Notes: generated by a model from the letters alone, not told the origin. Shown: positions 49,792 through 58,617, counted from the first letter of the stretch. The stretch: DNA of 64,000 nucleotides from Bacillota bacterium (GCA_022793795.1 JAAWDM010000022.1:27586-91585); one strand, 5' to 3'. Numbers and translations are program-made.

Positions 49792-50542
49792 CCTTTCTCC
49801 AAAAATAGACGGCGAAAACCATTCCCAATATGAGAATCACACAGCAGCTATCTGCCAGAGAGGAAGGCTCTGTGACACTTCGGCCTTTAGAGTTTCCATT
49901 TCCATTATGATAATAATTCTTAAGGTCTAGCTGATTCCCCTCCTCATCGTAGGCTTTCATATTTCTGTCATAAAAGTGGAAGGAAACTTCTATCGGTTCC
50001 AGCATCCTGCCATCTGTTACTGGAAGAGCATGTTCTTCACTGACAATCTCCCCTGTTTCCATCCATTTCTCTGCATCATAGATTTTGATGAGGAAGTGGT
50101 CTGTCTCTTTAGGACAGCTTTGAGAAAAGAACACGGTAACCGCCTTTTCATCGGCCAAATCTCCAAAAATTCCGCTTCTATCCTCTCCTATGGTCGCTTC
50201 CTGAATGGGGTCGTGATAATCAAAGAGGGTTCCGCCTATCAGCGCATACCGTCCCAGGAGACCCTTCTGAAAACCTGCGACTCCATGCCAGTTGATACCC
50301 GACTGGTCTGTTCCCTCACACATGACGATGCGCAGCTTCCCTGCCTGCTCTCCCTCTTCCATGACCGTGGTTTTCGTAATCTTTACGGGAATTCCCATCT
50401 CTTCTTCTATGGCCCTCTCCAGTTCCCCTGTTTCACCAGATATATGAAAATGAGAAAAATACCAGCAAGTCGCAAAAGCTATAGCAACCACTGCCATGGC
50501 TGCACCTATCCTTTTATTTTTTGTAAATCTCTTTTTCATCAT
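49781..50542 (-). CDS. Bitopic membrane protein of unknown function, divergent from sigma factor
   Basis: 253 residues. A helix near the N terminus (IGAAMAVVAIAFATCWYFS), a soluble central domain of about 180 residues rich in beta features (AGKLRIVMCEGTDQSGINWH, HFLIKIYDAEKWMETGE, IEVSFHFYDRNMKAYDEEGN), then a second helix (CCVILILGMVFAVYFW) and a short charged tail. Both ends therefore lie in the cytosol and the domain outside. No family recognised. The gene is divergent from an ECF-type sigma factor across a promoter region with an inverted repeat, so it may be a sigma target or an envelope sensor. Confidence 0.75.
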   Translation of the reverse strand: MMKKRFTKNKRIGAAMAVVAIAFATCWYFSHFHISGETGELERAIEEEMGIPVKITKTTVMEEGEQAGKLRIVMCEGTDQSGINWHGVAGFQKGLLGRYALIGGTLFDYHDPIQEATIGEDRSGIFGDLADEKAVTVFFSQSCPKETDHFLIKIYDAEKWMETGEIVSEEHALPVTDGRMLEPIEVSFHFYDRNMKAYDEEGNQLDLKNYYHNGNGNSKGRSVTEPSSLADSCCVILILGMVFAVYFWRKDEN

Positions 50543-50590
50543 TTTCCTCGCTCCCTTCTATATGAAATAATACACTGATTTTCTTTTTAT

Positions 50591-50632
50591 CCCACGATTT
50601 ATTTTTGGTTTTGTGCAAAAATAGACCGTGGG
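50591..50632. promoter_or_regulatory. Inverted repeat in the divergent sigma-factor promoter region
   Basis: CCCACG (50591) pairs with CGTGGG (50627) and TATTTTTG (50600) with CAAAAATA (50616), around an eight-base loop. It lies between the divergent starts at 50542 and 50690. A candidate -10 (TATGAT, 50651) follows in the plus direction without a matching -35. Confidence 0.55.
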
Positions 50633-50689
50633 TTTACGAAAAAATAGTTGTATGATAGAGTAAAGGGGAAAAGAAAGGAACTGCTTCTT

Positions 50690-51220
50690 ATGAAAGAGAA
50701 TTTTCAATCTCTGGCAGTGGAAGAAGTCATCAGGCAAAACAGGGGACTCCTCTATTATATCATTCGTCCTATTGTAAAGGATGAAAACTTGATGGAGGAT
50801 TGTTTCAGTACAGTCTGTGAGGTCATCATAAAGAATTATGAAAAGTATGACCCCAGACTGGGCAGCCTGACCACATGGCTCACCAGGGTAGCCAGAAATG
50901 CCAGTATCAATTTCATAAAGAATCGAAACCATGCCATTCTGGCTTCTTCCGAGGAGCCACAAACAGAAACGGCTATAGATTTTGATACGCCGGAGTCGAT
51001 TTTGCTCCGAAAAGAGCAGATGGAAGAGCTGAAAAAGGCCCTGACCTGCCTGGATAGGACGGAGACCAATATTTTCCTAAGAAAATATTACTACCTCCAA
51101 TCCACCCAGCAGATTGGCGCTGAGCTGGGTCTTTCCCAAAGAGCTGTGGAAGGACGGCTCTATCGCATCAAAAAGAAACTTCTGAAAAAGTTGGGAGGTG
51201 TAAGCCATGACGAAATTTGA
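50690..51220 (+). CDS. ECF-type (sigma-70 family) sigma factor
   Basis: 176 residues from the ATG at 50690 (MKENFQSLAVEE), with AAAGGA upstream. Region 2: IRQNRGLLYYIIRPIVKDENLMED, then LGSLTTWLTRVARNASINFIK (promoter melting and -10 recognition). Region 4: LKKALTCLDRTETNIFLRKY, STQQIGAELGLSQRAVEGRLYRIKKKLLK (-35 binding HTH). One of only two likely plus-strand genes in this half of the window, followed by a membrane protein in a 14-bp overlap, the usual arrangement of an ECF sigma factor and its membrane anti-sigma factor. Probably autoregulates through the divergent promoter. Confidence 0.93.
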   Translation: MKENFQSLAVEEVIRQNRGLLYYIIRPIVKDENLMEDCFSTVCEVIIKNYEKYDPRLGSLTTWLTRVARNASINFIKNRNHAILASSEEPQTETAIDFDTPESILLRKEQMEELKKALTCLDRTETNIFLRKYYYLQSTQQIGAELGLSQRAVEGRLYRIKKKLLKKLGGVSHDEI

Positions 51221-52688
51221 TGAAAAAAAGCTGGATGATCTGCTATATGCCCAATCCTCTTGTAATGCCATGGACGATTTGGCGGCCGCCTATGCTGATA
51301 CCATTACGCCTTTTAAGGATGCCATGAGCAAAGTCATCGCCGGTCTGGTGTTGATGACCATTACCCTTCAGTTTCTGTATCTACAATATATTTTGCCAGC
51401 CGTAGGCTGTATGCTAGTTTATCTGGGGATGCGAACCCTTAGAACGGGAAATCGATGGTACCGACTTGGTTGGCTGGCCTCTCTGGCCAGGTTGATATTT
51501 CACACCATCTCCCTGCTGCTGTGCGTCACCCCTTATAACGTCCAATTTTTCACATGGGCGCCTTGGGCCTCCTATGGACTTGAATTTTGTTTCCTGCTGT
51601 TTCTGGGCCTTGGCATCTATCAGACGGGAAAAAACTCTGGTCTGGCCCATCCAAAGATGCCTACCTGGCCTATCATGGTCTGGCGAGGAATTCTATTGGC
51701 TCTAGCCTGGATTGGAGGCAGCGGTTTTGCCATTCTGCTTCTCATGCTCATCGCTTGGGTCCTCTTACTAAAATATCTCCTCCGCTGTACAGAGGCGGTG
51801 GAAAAGGCAGGATACAGCCTGCCTGCCTCTTCGGTCTGGTTCTCCGGCAGACCTTTGCTGCTGGCGTACCTGGTAATCATGGCTTTGGCCATGATGGGAC
51901 TTTCCCTTATCTGTAGCCGCGCCGACTTTCCGGCTGCCAGCTTTGACAAGGAGAGTCAAATCGCTGCCACTGACCAGATGGTAACCCTGCGGGACGCACT
52001 GACAGAAAAAGGATTTCCGGCAGAACTGCTTTCCCAGATTGCTGACGAAGATTTAGAGGACCTGGGCAGTCCTGCTACCATAAAGAACGTTCTTTCCGGC
52101 CAGCTATCCCAGATGGATGAATCCCAGGAAGCTGCAAGGGAGTTCGACATCCAGCAGGTGGGCGTCTACAACGACAAGAATCAGGTGAAACTGTTCACCT
52201 TCTTTGTCTATGACGAGACGGCATCTGGCAATGTCTGCAACTGGATTCGTACCATCCACAATGACAACGACTATGATTTCCGGTATTGGAGCGAAAAGTT
52301 GACTTTGTTTTACGATGACGACCATGGAATACACTGGCACGGGAGCCCGTCTCTTTCCAAGCAAAAGAACGCTTACCTTTGGTTTGGCAGCGTTCGTGAA
52401 GAAACATCAGTCTATGGAAAATATTCCTACCCGATGGGCGCCTCTCAATGCGGCGGTTATCTTACCCTCTGGGCTGAACCTACGGCAGAACTTACAGAAA
52501 TGCTGGAAGGAGCCCCTATCTGGACGATAGATATGCGAAAGGGATTTTCCCTCTATGCCACCAGGAGATGGCTTACCCTTCCTTATCAAGACACTCCGTT
52601 TACGCCAAGCGGCGTCATCAGTTTCGATAGCCCTAAACGGGGAGAAGCCCGCTATTATGCTGACTTCACTATTGGCGAAAGCCAATAG
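51207..52688 (+). CDS. Membrane protein, candidate anti-sigma factor of the adjacent sigma factor
   Basis: 493 residues. A cytosolic N terminus of about 40 residues (MTKFDEKKLDDLLYAQ...) followed by six or so membrane helices: KVIAGLVLMTITLQFLYL, ILPAVGCMLVYLGM, RLIFHTISLLLCVTPY, YGLEFCFLLFLGLGIY, GFAILLLMLIAWVLLL and LLLAYLVIMALAMMGLSLI. Residues 235-493 are a large extracytoplasmic domain with no recognised fold. It overlaps the sigma gene by 14 bp, and an anti-sigma factor with a small cytosolic N-terminal tail and an external sensing domain is the expected partner. No anti-sigma (ASD or zinc-binding) motif was seen, so this remains inference. Confidence 0.8.
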   Translation: MTKFDEKKLDDLLYAQSSCNAMDDLAAAYADTITPFKDAMSKVIAGLVLMTITLQFLYLQYILPAVGCMLVYLGMRTLRTGNRWYRLGWLASLARLIFHTISLLLCVTPYNVQFFTWAPWASYGLEFCFLLFLGLGIYQTGKNSGLAHPKMPTWPIMVWRGILLALAWIGGSGFAILLLMLIAWVLLLKYLLRCTEAVEKAGYSLPASSVWFSGRPLLLAYLVIMALAMMGLSLICSRADFPAASFDKESQIAATDQMVTLRDALTEKGFPAELLSQIADEDLEDLGSPATIKNVLSGQLSQMDESQEAAREFDIQQVGVYNDKNQVKLFTFFVYDETASGNVCNWIRTIHNDNDYDFRYWSEKLTLFYDDDHGIHWHGSPSLSKQKNAYLWFGSVREETSVYGKYSYPMGASQCGGYLTLWAEPTAELTEMLEGAPIWTIDMRKGFSLYATRRWLTLPYQDTPFTPSGVISFDSPKRGEARYYADFTIGESQ

Positions 52689-52696
52689 TGAAGTCA
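52661..52696. terminator. 16-bp perfect hairpin spanning both stops of the convergent pair
   Basis: TGACTTCACTATTGGC, GAAA, GCCAATAGTGAAGTCA: a perfect 16-bp stem with a GAAA tetraloop. It contains the TAG of the plus-strand gene (52686-52688) and the TGA of the minus-strand cyclase (52696-52694). No T-run follows on either side, so it is more a processing or stabilising structure than a classical terminator. Confidence 0.7.
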
Positions 52697-53338
52697 TTCA
52701 AACCACGCGACTGCTCTAATCGGCGAACCATCGCAGTTTTCCAATTTCAAAGGATAACAGCTAAACCAGAAAAGCTCCTCTCCACATAATTGGAGATTTT
52801 TGAGATTTTCAATATTTACAATATCACAGGATTCAAACAGTTTTCTATGTCTTGTCAAATGTACATCTGCAATAGGGTCTAGTCCGATTACATCGAAACC
52901 AATTCCTTTATAGTTTCCCTGTATGATATAGTCTAAAACTTCTTCATCAATGCAAGGGTAGTTACCAAAGTAGGAATCTGTACCCCAGCGTTTATCCCAT
53001 CCCAGATTAAAGAGCAAAAAATTTGCTCTTTCTGTTTTCTCTCCATATTTTTTGATATAATCCATTGTAATATCTTCGCCTTCATTAAGCTCCCGACAGT
53101 CAATCACAAGGGCTTTCCCAATAAACTGTTCCACAGGAAACTGTTCCAATGTGGTCCTATCTGCAAATAAATGTGCTGGTGGATCCATGTGAGTTCCGGT
53201 GTGGGTGTACATCTGCAAGCGAGTTTCTTTGAAACCATCCTTTTCATAACTGTTTGCAGGAATGAATTTAGGTGTGTCCGTTCCTGGATAAACAGGCATA
53301 TCCTCCCTAATCGTATGGGTTAAATCTATTACTTTCAC
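52694..53338 (-). CDS. Cyclase-family (kynurenine formamidase-like) metallohydrolase
   Basis: 214 residues. Metal-binding motif HTGTHMDPPAH with His46, His50, Asp52 and His56; PVYPG and GIGFDVIGLDP are further family marks. Enzymes of this family hydrolyse N-formylkynurenine, isatin or other amide/lactam substrates with Zn or Mn. Tryptophan genes are not adjacent, so the substrate is unknown. Cytosolic; converges with the sigma/anti-sigma pair across a shared hairpin. Confidence 0.88.
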   Translation of the reverse strand: MKVIDLTHTIREDMPVYPGTDTPKFIPANSYEKDGFKETRLQMYTHTGTHMDPPAHLFADRTTLEQFPVEQFIGKALVIDCRELNEGEDITMDYIKKYGEKTERANFLLFNLGWDKRWGTDSYFGNYPCIDEEVLDYIIQGNYKGIGFDVIGLDPIADVHLTRHRKLFESCDIVNIENLKNLQLCGEELFWFSCYPLKLENCDGSPIRAVAWFE

Positions 53339-53370
53339 AGTTACATACTCCTTTCCATAATACCATCAAT

Positions 53371-53414
53371 CAAAAGAACATCGTCTTAACGGCCATTCTC
53401 CACTAAGACGATGC
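53371..53414 (-). terminator. Intrinsic terminator after the 130-aa membrane protein gene
   Basis: Minus strand GCATCGTCTTA, 15 bases, TAAGACGATG, then TTCTTTTG: a ten-pair stem and weak U-tract 20 bp after the stop at 53434. Confidence 0.75.
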
Positions 53415-53433
53415 TTCCTTATCACATATGATT

Positions 53434-53826
53434 CTATTTACCTCTGCTGGCTCTCCATGTCATAAACATACCGGAAATCATCAGCGCAATGTAGAACAGG
53501 GTCCATATGAGACTGATACTGAGCCAAAAGCTGGTCTTATTGAGCACAGCAATCAGAACGCCCATGGACGCTCCCACAGCCAAAAACACCATGTTTTGCG
53601 GTCCCATGACAATTCCTGCAATGAGAAATACCACCATGGAACCGATGGCCACCCACTCGTTCTGCATGAAAAAGGCCACGATGCCTGCGATAATAGCAAT
53701 CCCCACAAGATAAGACTTGTATGTCAGCTTTCGCTTGCCGCCTTTCCCATTGCCTGCGCCTTCCGCCGACGCTGGATTTTCTCTTGCTTCCTTGTATTTA
53801 TTTCGATACTCTTTTTTCTTTGCCAT
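53434..53826 (-). CDS. Small four-helix membrane protein of unknown function
   Basis: 130 residues: a basic Lys-rich N-terminal tail (MAKKKEYRNKYKEARENP, KGGKRKL) then four membrane helices (YLVGIAIIAGIVAFFM, WVAIGSMVVFLIAGIVMG, NMVFLAVGASMGVLIAVL, LIWTLFYIALMISGMFMTW). No family recognised. Seven bases downstream of the 2-hydroxyacid dehydrogenase gene, hence probably its operon partner. Confidence 0.75.
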   Translation of the reverse strand: MAKKKEYRNKYKEARENPASAEGAGNGKGGKRKLTYKSYLVGIAIIAGIVAFFMQNEWVAIGSMVVFLIAGIVMGPQNMVFLAVGASMGVLIAVLNKTSFWLSISLIWTLFYIALMISGMFMTWRASRGK

Positions 53827-53832
53827 GATAAC

Positions 53833-54810
53833 CTACTTTTTCAGGATGTCCTTGTTTACTACATTTAACGGCACTTCTCCCTTTAACACACGAACCACCT
53901 CTTCTGCCGGTGTGGACTGGAGGATAGCCTGGGATTCCACAGAATACCATGCAGTATGCGGCGTTACGATGACATTATCGAATCCAAACAGCGGATTGTC
54001 CTTTGCTGGCGGTTCCTGTTCCAGTACATCCAAGGCTGCGCCACCGATTTCCTTATTCTCAAGAGCCCAAACCAAATCGTCTTGGCTGACTACCGGACCT
54101 CTGGCCACATTGATGATAACCGCTGTATTCTTCATCTTCTTGAATACGTCCTTATTGAACATATGACGGGTATCTTCAGTGAGCGGACAGTGCATGGAGA
54201 TATAATCAGCATGTTCTACGATTTCCTCGAAGGATTTAGGCTCTACGCCGTAAGAGCGCATGGCCTCTGGATCTGCATAGGCATCGTATACCCAGATGTT
54301 ATCGCACAGCGGTTTAATCCGATCGATAAAGGCTCTGGCAATCCGTCCAAAACTGATAACGCCGATGACCTGATTGCGCAAACTGTGCTGTTTGCCTGGC
54401 ATAGCATACCAGTTTCCATCATGGGTCCAATCGTCATATTTGCTCACTCTTCTGGTCATTTCCATGAGCAGCGCCAATGTGTGAGTTGCCACTTCCTCTC
54501 TGCAATAATCGTTGACATTACAGATGTAGATGCCATTGTCCGTGGCAGCTTCCAAATCTAGCCCATCGAAGCCGGTGGCATATCTGGCGATGATCTTACA
54601 CTTGTCCAGTTCTTCAATCAAATCCCGCGGCATCTTAGCATACTGGACGATGATTGCATCAGCATCCTTGGCAACCTCTAAGATATGTTCCTTGTCCTTA
54701 TACTGATAATCATACAGCTCTATATCCAGGCCGCTTTCCTCAAATACGCGCTTTTCATTATCGATTGTTTCATACTCACGGTCTGTAATGACCACCTTGT
54801 ACTTAGCCAT
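53833..54810 (-). CDS. D-isomer 2-hydroxyacid dehydrogenase (CtBP-like)
   Basis: 325 residues from the ATG at 54810, set by AAGGAGG; an in-frame extension of 11 codons has no such site. NAD-binding fold with GVISFGRIAR (variant of the G-x-G-x-x-G motif, the middle Gly being Ser-Phe), catalytic Arg in INVARGP, Glu in VLEQEPP, His in VTPHTAWYS. Reduces 2-oxoacids to (R)-2-hydroxyacids with NADH. It is adjacent to the 2-hydroxyacyl-CoA dehydratase operon, for which it could supply the hydroxyacid, as LdhA does in the leucine fermentation of C. difficile. It has its own promoter. Confidence 0.9.
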   Translation of the reverse strand: MAKYKVVITDREYETIDNEKRVFEESGLDIELYDYQYKDKEHILEVAKDADAIIVQYAKMPRDLIEELDKCKIIARYATGFDGLDLEAATDNGIYICNVNDYCREEVATHTLALLMEMTRRVSKYDDWTHDGNWYAMPGKQHSLRNQVIGVISFGRIARAFIDRIKPLCDNIWVYDAYADPEAMRSYGVEPKSFEEIVEHADYISMHCPLTEDTRHMFNKDVFKKMKNTAVIINVARGPVVSQDDLVWALENKEIGGAALDVLEQEPPAKDNPLFGFDNVIVTPHTAWYSVESQAILQSTPAEEVVRVLKGEVPLNVVNKDILKK

Positions 54811-54850
54811 GTTTTCCTCCTTCACAATGGTGCGTTTTTTCATTACTACT

Positions 54851-54879
54851 ATTATACAATATCAGGGCTTGGAATCCAA
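54851..54879 (-). promoter_or_regulatory. Promoter of the 2-hydroxyacid dehydrogenase gene with overlapping hairpin
   Basis: Minus strand TTGGAT, 17 bases, TATAAT. The palindrome CAGGGCTTGG / CCAAGCCCTG (54863-54885, three-base loop) covers the -35 and part of the spacer, so it may be an operator or an upstream terminator ending in the same place. Confidence 0.65.
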
Positions 54880-54908
54880 GCCCTGTTTTCGTTTAAAGCG
54901 GGTTCTAT

Positions 54909-55796
54909 CTATTCCATCACCTTAGAGTTAGGCGTTTTGGAACCGTCCTCATGGTACACATAAAAACCTGCTCCTGACTTTCTCCCCAGAAAGCCTGCAT
55001 CCACCATACGCCGCAAGGATACGGCCGGCCGATATTTGGAGTCGCCGGTCTCTTCATAGATGACTTCCATAACCGCCAGTTCCACATCAATACCGATCAT
55101 ATCCACCAGTTCCAGCGGGCCCATTGGATGATTGAGTCCTTTTTTCATGCCCTTATCGATTTCTTCGATGGTTCCTACCTTCCGCTCTACGAGAAAGCAA
55201 GCTTCATTGAGCATGGGCAGCAGCATCCGGTTGACGATAAATCCAGCTTCATCCTTGGCCTGAATACAGGATTTTCCCATATACTCGCCAAAAGCGGTAG
55301 CCCTTTTGATGGTTTCATCGGAGGTCTTAAGCCCCTTTACGATTTCCATCAAGGGCATCTTAGGCACCGGACTGAAAAAGTGCATTCCCACAAACCTGCC
55401 GGCATCCTTTAGATGACGTCCCAATGTAGTGATGGAAATGGACGAGGTGTTGGTAGCGATAATGGCATCAGCCTTGGCATAACCGTCCACCTCTTTCATA
55501 ATACTGATTTTGATTTCCTTGTTTTCAGAGGCAGCCTCAATGATAAAGTCTGCATCGCTGCACAGACTCATGTCCGTGGTAAAATCTATACGACTTAGGG
55601 CTTTCTGGCCTTCCTCTTCGGTAATCCTATCTCTTGCAATCTGTTTTTGAATTTCCTTATGTAGACTAGCTTTGCTCTTTTCCAGCTGCACTGTGGAGAC
55701 ATCAAAAATACGGGTTTCAATGCCCTTTAAGATTGCATTCTGTGCGATGCCGGTTCCCATGAAACCAGCGCCGATAATAAATAACTTTTCCTTCAT
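54909..55796 (-). CDS. 3-hydroxyacyl-CoA dehydrogenase
   Basis: 295 residues. Rossmann motif GAGFMGTGIAQ near the N terminus, NTSSIS, catalytic His in GMHFFSPVP, NRMLLPMLNEA (dimer and substrate helix) and the C-terminal GLNHPMGPLELVDMIG domain. Oxidises 3-hydroxybutyryl-CoA-type substrates with NAD. It is more divergent than the second copy at 63.1 kb, suggesting different substrates. Distal gene of the fermentation operon, just after the first CoA-transferase. Confidence 0.92.
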   Translation of the reverse strand: MKEKLFIIGAGFMGTGIAQNAILKGIETRIFDVSTVQLEKSKASLHKEIQKQIARDRITEEEGQKALSRIDFTTDMSLCSDADFIIEAASENKEIKISIMKEVDGYAKADAIIATNTSSISITTLGRHLKDAGRFVGMHFFSPVPKMPLMEIVKGLKTSDETIKRATAFGEYMGKSCIQAKDEAGFIVNRMLLPMLNEACFLVERKVGTIEEIDKGMKKGLNHPMGPLELVDMIGIDVELAVMEVIYEETGDSKYRPAVSLRRMVDAGFLGRKSGAGFYVYHEDGSKTPNSKVME

Positions 55797-55814
55797 ACGA
55801 TACCGCCGGCCTTT

Positions 55815-57149
55815 CTAGTCATGAAGCACATGAATCTGGCCGGTACTCTTTTGGTATTCCTGGAATTCTTTTCTCAGCTGTTCTCTGAACTTTGGATGGG
55901 CGATGTTGATTAAAGCGTCGGCTCTCTGGTTGATGGACTTACCAAACAGGTCTGCAATACCATATTCCGTTACCACATAGTGAACGTCGTTTCTGGTGGT
56001 GGTAATCGGTGTTCCCCTTTCAAAGACTGCTACGATTCTGGAAACTTCACCGCCCTTGGCTGTGGAAGGAAGGGCGATAATCGGTCTGCCTCCCTTGGAC
56101 TGCTCAGCGCCTCTGATAAAGTCCTGCTGACCGCCTACGCCGCTGAACATCTTGGTCCCGATGGAATCTGCTACAACTTGTCCCATTAAATCCACTTGGG
56201 TGGCAGAATTGATTGCAACCACGTTGTCGTTCTTGGCAATCACGCCTACATCATTGGTGTAATCCACTGGCATCAACTGAATCATCGGATTATTGTCAAC
56301 AAATTCATAAAGATCTTTGGTTCCCTGTACAAAGGTAGCTACGATTTTTCCCTGGTCGATATTTTTCTTCATGCCGTTAACCACGCCTTTTTCAATCAGC
56401 GGAATCAGGTTATCAGAAAATACCTCTGTATGGATGCCGATATCCTTCTTATCCTCGATAAATTTCAGAATGGCGTTAGGCACGTTACCCTGTCCCATCT
56501 GCAGGCAAGCGCCGTCTTCAATCAGAGTTGAAATATGATAACCAATCTTTTCAGAAATTGGGTCGTTGCTGGTAATCAGCGGAAGCTCATAGATATCCTC
56601 GTCATATTCTACGAAATAGTCAATATCGGAAACTGGAATTCTGGTATCACCCATAACGTGCGGCATTTTTTTATTGACCTGGGCGATGGTGATTCTAGCT
56701 TTATTGACGATGACCTTGGTCTGGTCGCAAGAGGTTCCCATGTACACATAACCTTCCTCATCTGGTGGCGTTACTTGGATCAAACCCACATCCACAGGTA
56801 CATATCCGTCTCTCATAGCTACAGGCTGAGCGTAAAAATGCATTGGAATCATTTCTCCTCTGCCCTCTTGCAGACATTTCCTATTGTTTTTTCCTAAGAA
56901 GAAGGAGTTGATAACGAAATGTCCATAGCAATCCTCTGATGCATACGGTGCATCTCCAATATTCAGTCCCTGCAAAATACCTACGTTGTGGAATTTGTCT
57001 TTCATCTCTACCAGTTTGTTAAACAGGTATTTTGGTTCTGCTGCAGCGTGGGAAGGAACAATCATCTCTCCGTCTTTAATCTGGCTTAAAGCCTCCTCTG
57101 CAGTCACGACTCTGCTTTCATATAATGTTTTCCAGTCCATGTTTTTCAT
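55815..57149 (-). CDS. Family-2-type acyl-CoA:carboxylate CoA-transferase (copy 1)
   Basis: 444 residues of the 4-hydroxybutyrate/acetyl-CoA CoA-transferase group (Cat2/AbfT). The catalytic Glu lies in GIHTEVFSDNL; SGVGGQQDFIRGA, LPSTAKGGEVSRIV and VVTEYGIADLFGK are family marks. Transfers CoA between acetyl-CoA or butyryl-CoA and a carboxylic acid, here possibly the 2-hydroxy acid. Clearly paralogous to the gene at 57289, with the same length and motif order. The start may instead be the ATG three codons in (MDWKTLY), better spaced from AAGGAG. Confidence 0.93.
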   Translation of the reverse strand: MKNMDWKTLYESRVVTAEEALSQIKDGEMIVPSHAAAEPKYLFNKLVEMKDKFHNVGILQGLNIGDAPYASEDCYGHFVINSFFLGKNNRKCLQEGRGEMIPMHFYAQPVAMRDGYVPVDVGLIQVTPPDEEGYVYMGTSCDQTKVIVNKARITIAQVNKKMPHVMGDTRIPVSDIDYFVEYDEDIYELPLITSNDPISEKIGYHISTLIEDGACLQMGQGNVPNAILKFIEDKKDIGIHTEVFSDNLIPLIEKGVVNGMKKNIDQGKIVATFVQGTKDLYEFVDNNPMIQLMPVDYTNDVGVIAKNDNVVAINSATQVDLMGQVVADSIGTKMFSGVGGQQDFIRGAEQSKGGRPIIALPSTAKGGEVSRIVAVFERGTPITTTRNDVHYVVTEYGIADLFGKSINQRADALINIAHPKFREQLRKEFQEYQKSTGQIHVLHD

Positions 57150-57183
57150 TTCTCCTTATAAGATTATTTTTGTTTGTTGATGA

Positions 57184-57222
57184 ATACCGGCCGTCTGAGA
57201 GACATTCTCCGGCGACCGGTAT
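57184..57222. other. Intergenic stem between the tandem CoA-transferase genes
   Basis: ATACCGGCCG pairs with CGACCGGTAT (one G-U) over about 19 bases. On the plus strand it is followed by CATTTTTG; on the minus strand there is no U-tract. Possible mRNA processing/stability element that sets different levels of the two transferases. Confidence 0.45.
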
Positions 57223-57288
57223 CATTTTTGATGTATTTGTTTGATGTATTAGTATTTTCAGATTGGTTTTGATGTTGATTTTTCAGGC

Positions 57289-58617
57289 TTATCTGATGTA
57301 AATCATGCCTGCGTTCTTTCTGTATTCATAGAACTCTCTTTCGATCTGTTCTCTGAAATCAGGATGAGCGATGGAGATGAGCAGCTTTGCTCTCTCTGTA
57401 ATTGGCTTACCAAACAGGTCTACAGCGCCGTACTCGGTTACAACCCAATGTACGTCCTGACGGGTGGTGGTAACAGGAGTTCCCGGCTTCAGTGCGCCGA
57501 CAATTCTAGATACAGTACCTTTCTTTGCGGTGGAAGGCAGTGCGATGATTGGCTTACCGTTTTTGGACTGTTCTGCGCCTCTCATGAAGTCCAGCTGTCC
57601 ACCTACACCAGAGAATACGGTGGAGCCGAAGGAGTCAGCATTTACCTGACCCATACAGTCAACTTCCAATGCGGAGCAAATCGCTACCACATTGTCGTTC
57701 TGTGCGATAACGCCTACATCATTGGTGTAGTCTACCGGCTTTAACTCAATCAGGTTGTTGTGGTCAACGAATCTATACAGGTTTTCAGAGCCCTGTACGA
57801 AGGTTGCTACAATCTTACCCTTGTTAATCTGTTTTCTCTTACCGTTTACAACTCCAGACTGAATCAGCGGAATCAAGTTGTCGGTAAATACTTCTGTATG
57901 TACGCCTAAATCCTTCTTATCGCCTAAGAATTTCAGGATTGCGTTAGGAACATTACCTTGACCCATCTGGAGGCAAGCGCCGTCATCAATGAGCTGAGCA
58001 ATGTTGTAACCGATCTTTTCAGAAATCGGATCGTCCGCAGTAATCGGTGGAATGGTGTAAATCGGCTCATCGTGTTCTACAAAGTAGTCAATTTCAGATA
58101 CATGTACCATGGTATCTCCGCACAGATACGGCACATTCTTGTTAACCTGACAGATGGAAACTCTAGCCAGTTCAATACAAGCCTTGGCCTGGTCGCAAGA
58201 GGTCCCCAGATTTACATAACCGGATTCATCCGGCGGTGTACAGTACAGCATAGTAACGTCGCAAGGTATCTTACCATCGCGCATAGCCTTAGGCTGTGCA
58301 TAGAAATGCATCGGCAGGAATTCGCCTCTTCCTTCTTGTACGCAAGCTCTGGTAGTCTTGCCCAGGAAATAACAAGTCGGTACGAAATGTCCGTGGAATT
58401 CCGGCGCTGCATAAGGGGCTCCACCAACGTTCAGGCCCTGCAGAATCCCTACATTCTCCAGTTCCTTTCCTCTTAAATCGCAAAGCTGCTGCATCAGATA
58501 TACAGGCTCAGCCGCAGCGTGACCTGGTACGATCATATCGCCGGATTTGATATGGCTTAGCGCTTCTTCTGCTGTTACCACTTTGCTCTTATAAATTTCT
58601 TTCCAATCCATTTTCAT
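57289..58617 (-). CDS. Family-2-type acyl-CoA:carboxylate CoA-transferase (copy 2)
   Basis: 442 residues, paralogous to the neighbouring copy through most of its length: GVHTEVFTDNLIP (catalytic Glu), FSGVGGQLDFMRGAEQSKNG, VVTEYGAVDLFGKPI. The two differ in the nucleotide- and acyl-contact stretches, consistent with different acyl acceptors. Probably loads CoA onto the 2-hydroxyacid so that the dehydratase can act. Start may be the third codon ATG (MDWKEIYK, AGGA eight bases upstream). Confidence 0.93.
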   Translation of the reverse strand: MKMDWKEIYKSKVVTAEEALSHIKSGDMIVPGHAAAEPVYLMQQLCDLRGKELENVGILQGLNVGGAPYAAPEFHGHFVPTCYFLGKTTRACVQEGRGEFLPMHFYAQPKAMRDGKIPCDVTMLYCTPPDESGYVNLGTSCDQAKACIELARVSICQVNKNVPYLCGDTMVHVSEIDYFVEHDEPIYTIPPITADDPISEKIGYNIAQLIDDGACLQMGQGNVPNAILKFLGDKKDLGVHTEVFTDNLIPLIQSGVVNGKRKQINKGKIVATFVQGSENLYRFVDHNNLIELKPVDYTNDVGVIAQNDNVVAICSALEVDCMGQVNADSFGSTVFSGVGGQLDFMRGAEQSKNGKPIIALPSTAKKGTVSRIVGALKPGTPVTTTRQDVHWVVTEYGAVDLFGKPITERAKLLISIAHPDFREQIEREFYEYRKNAGMIYIR

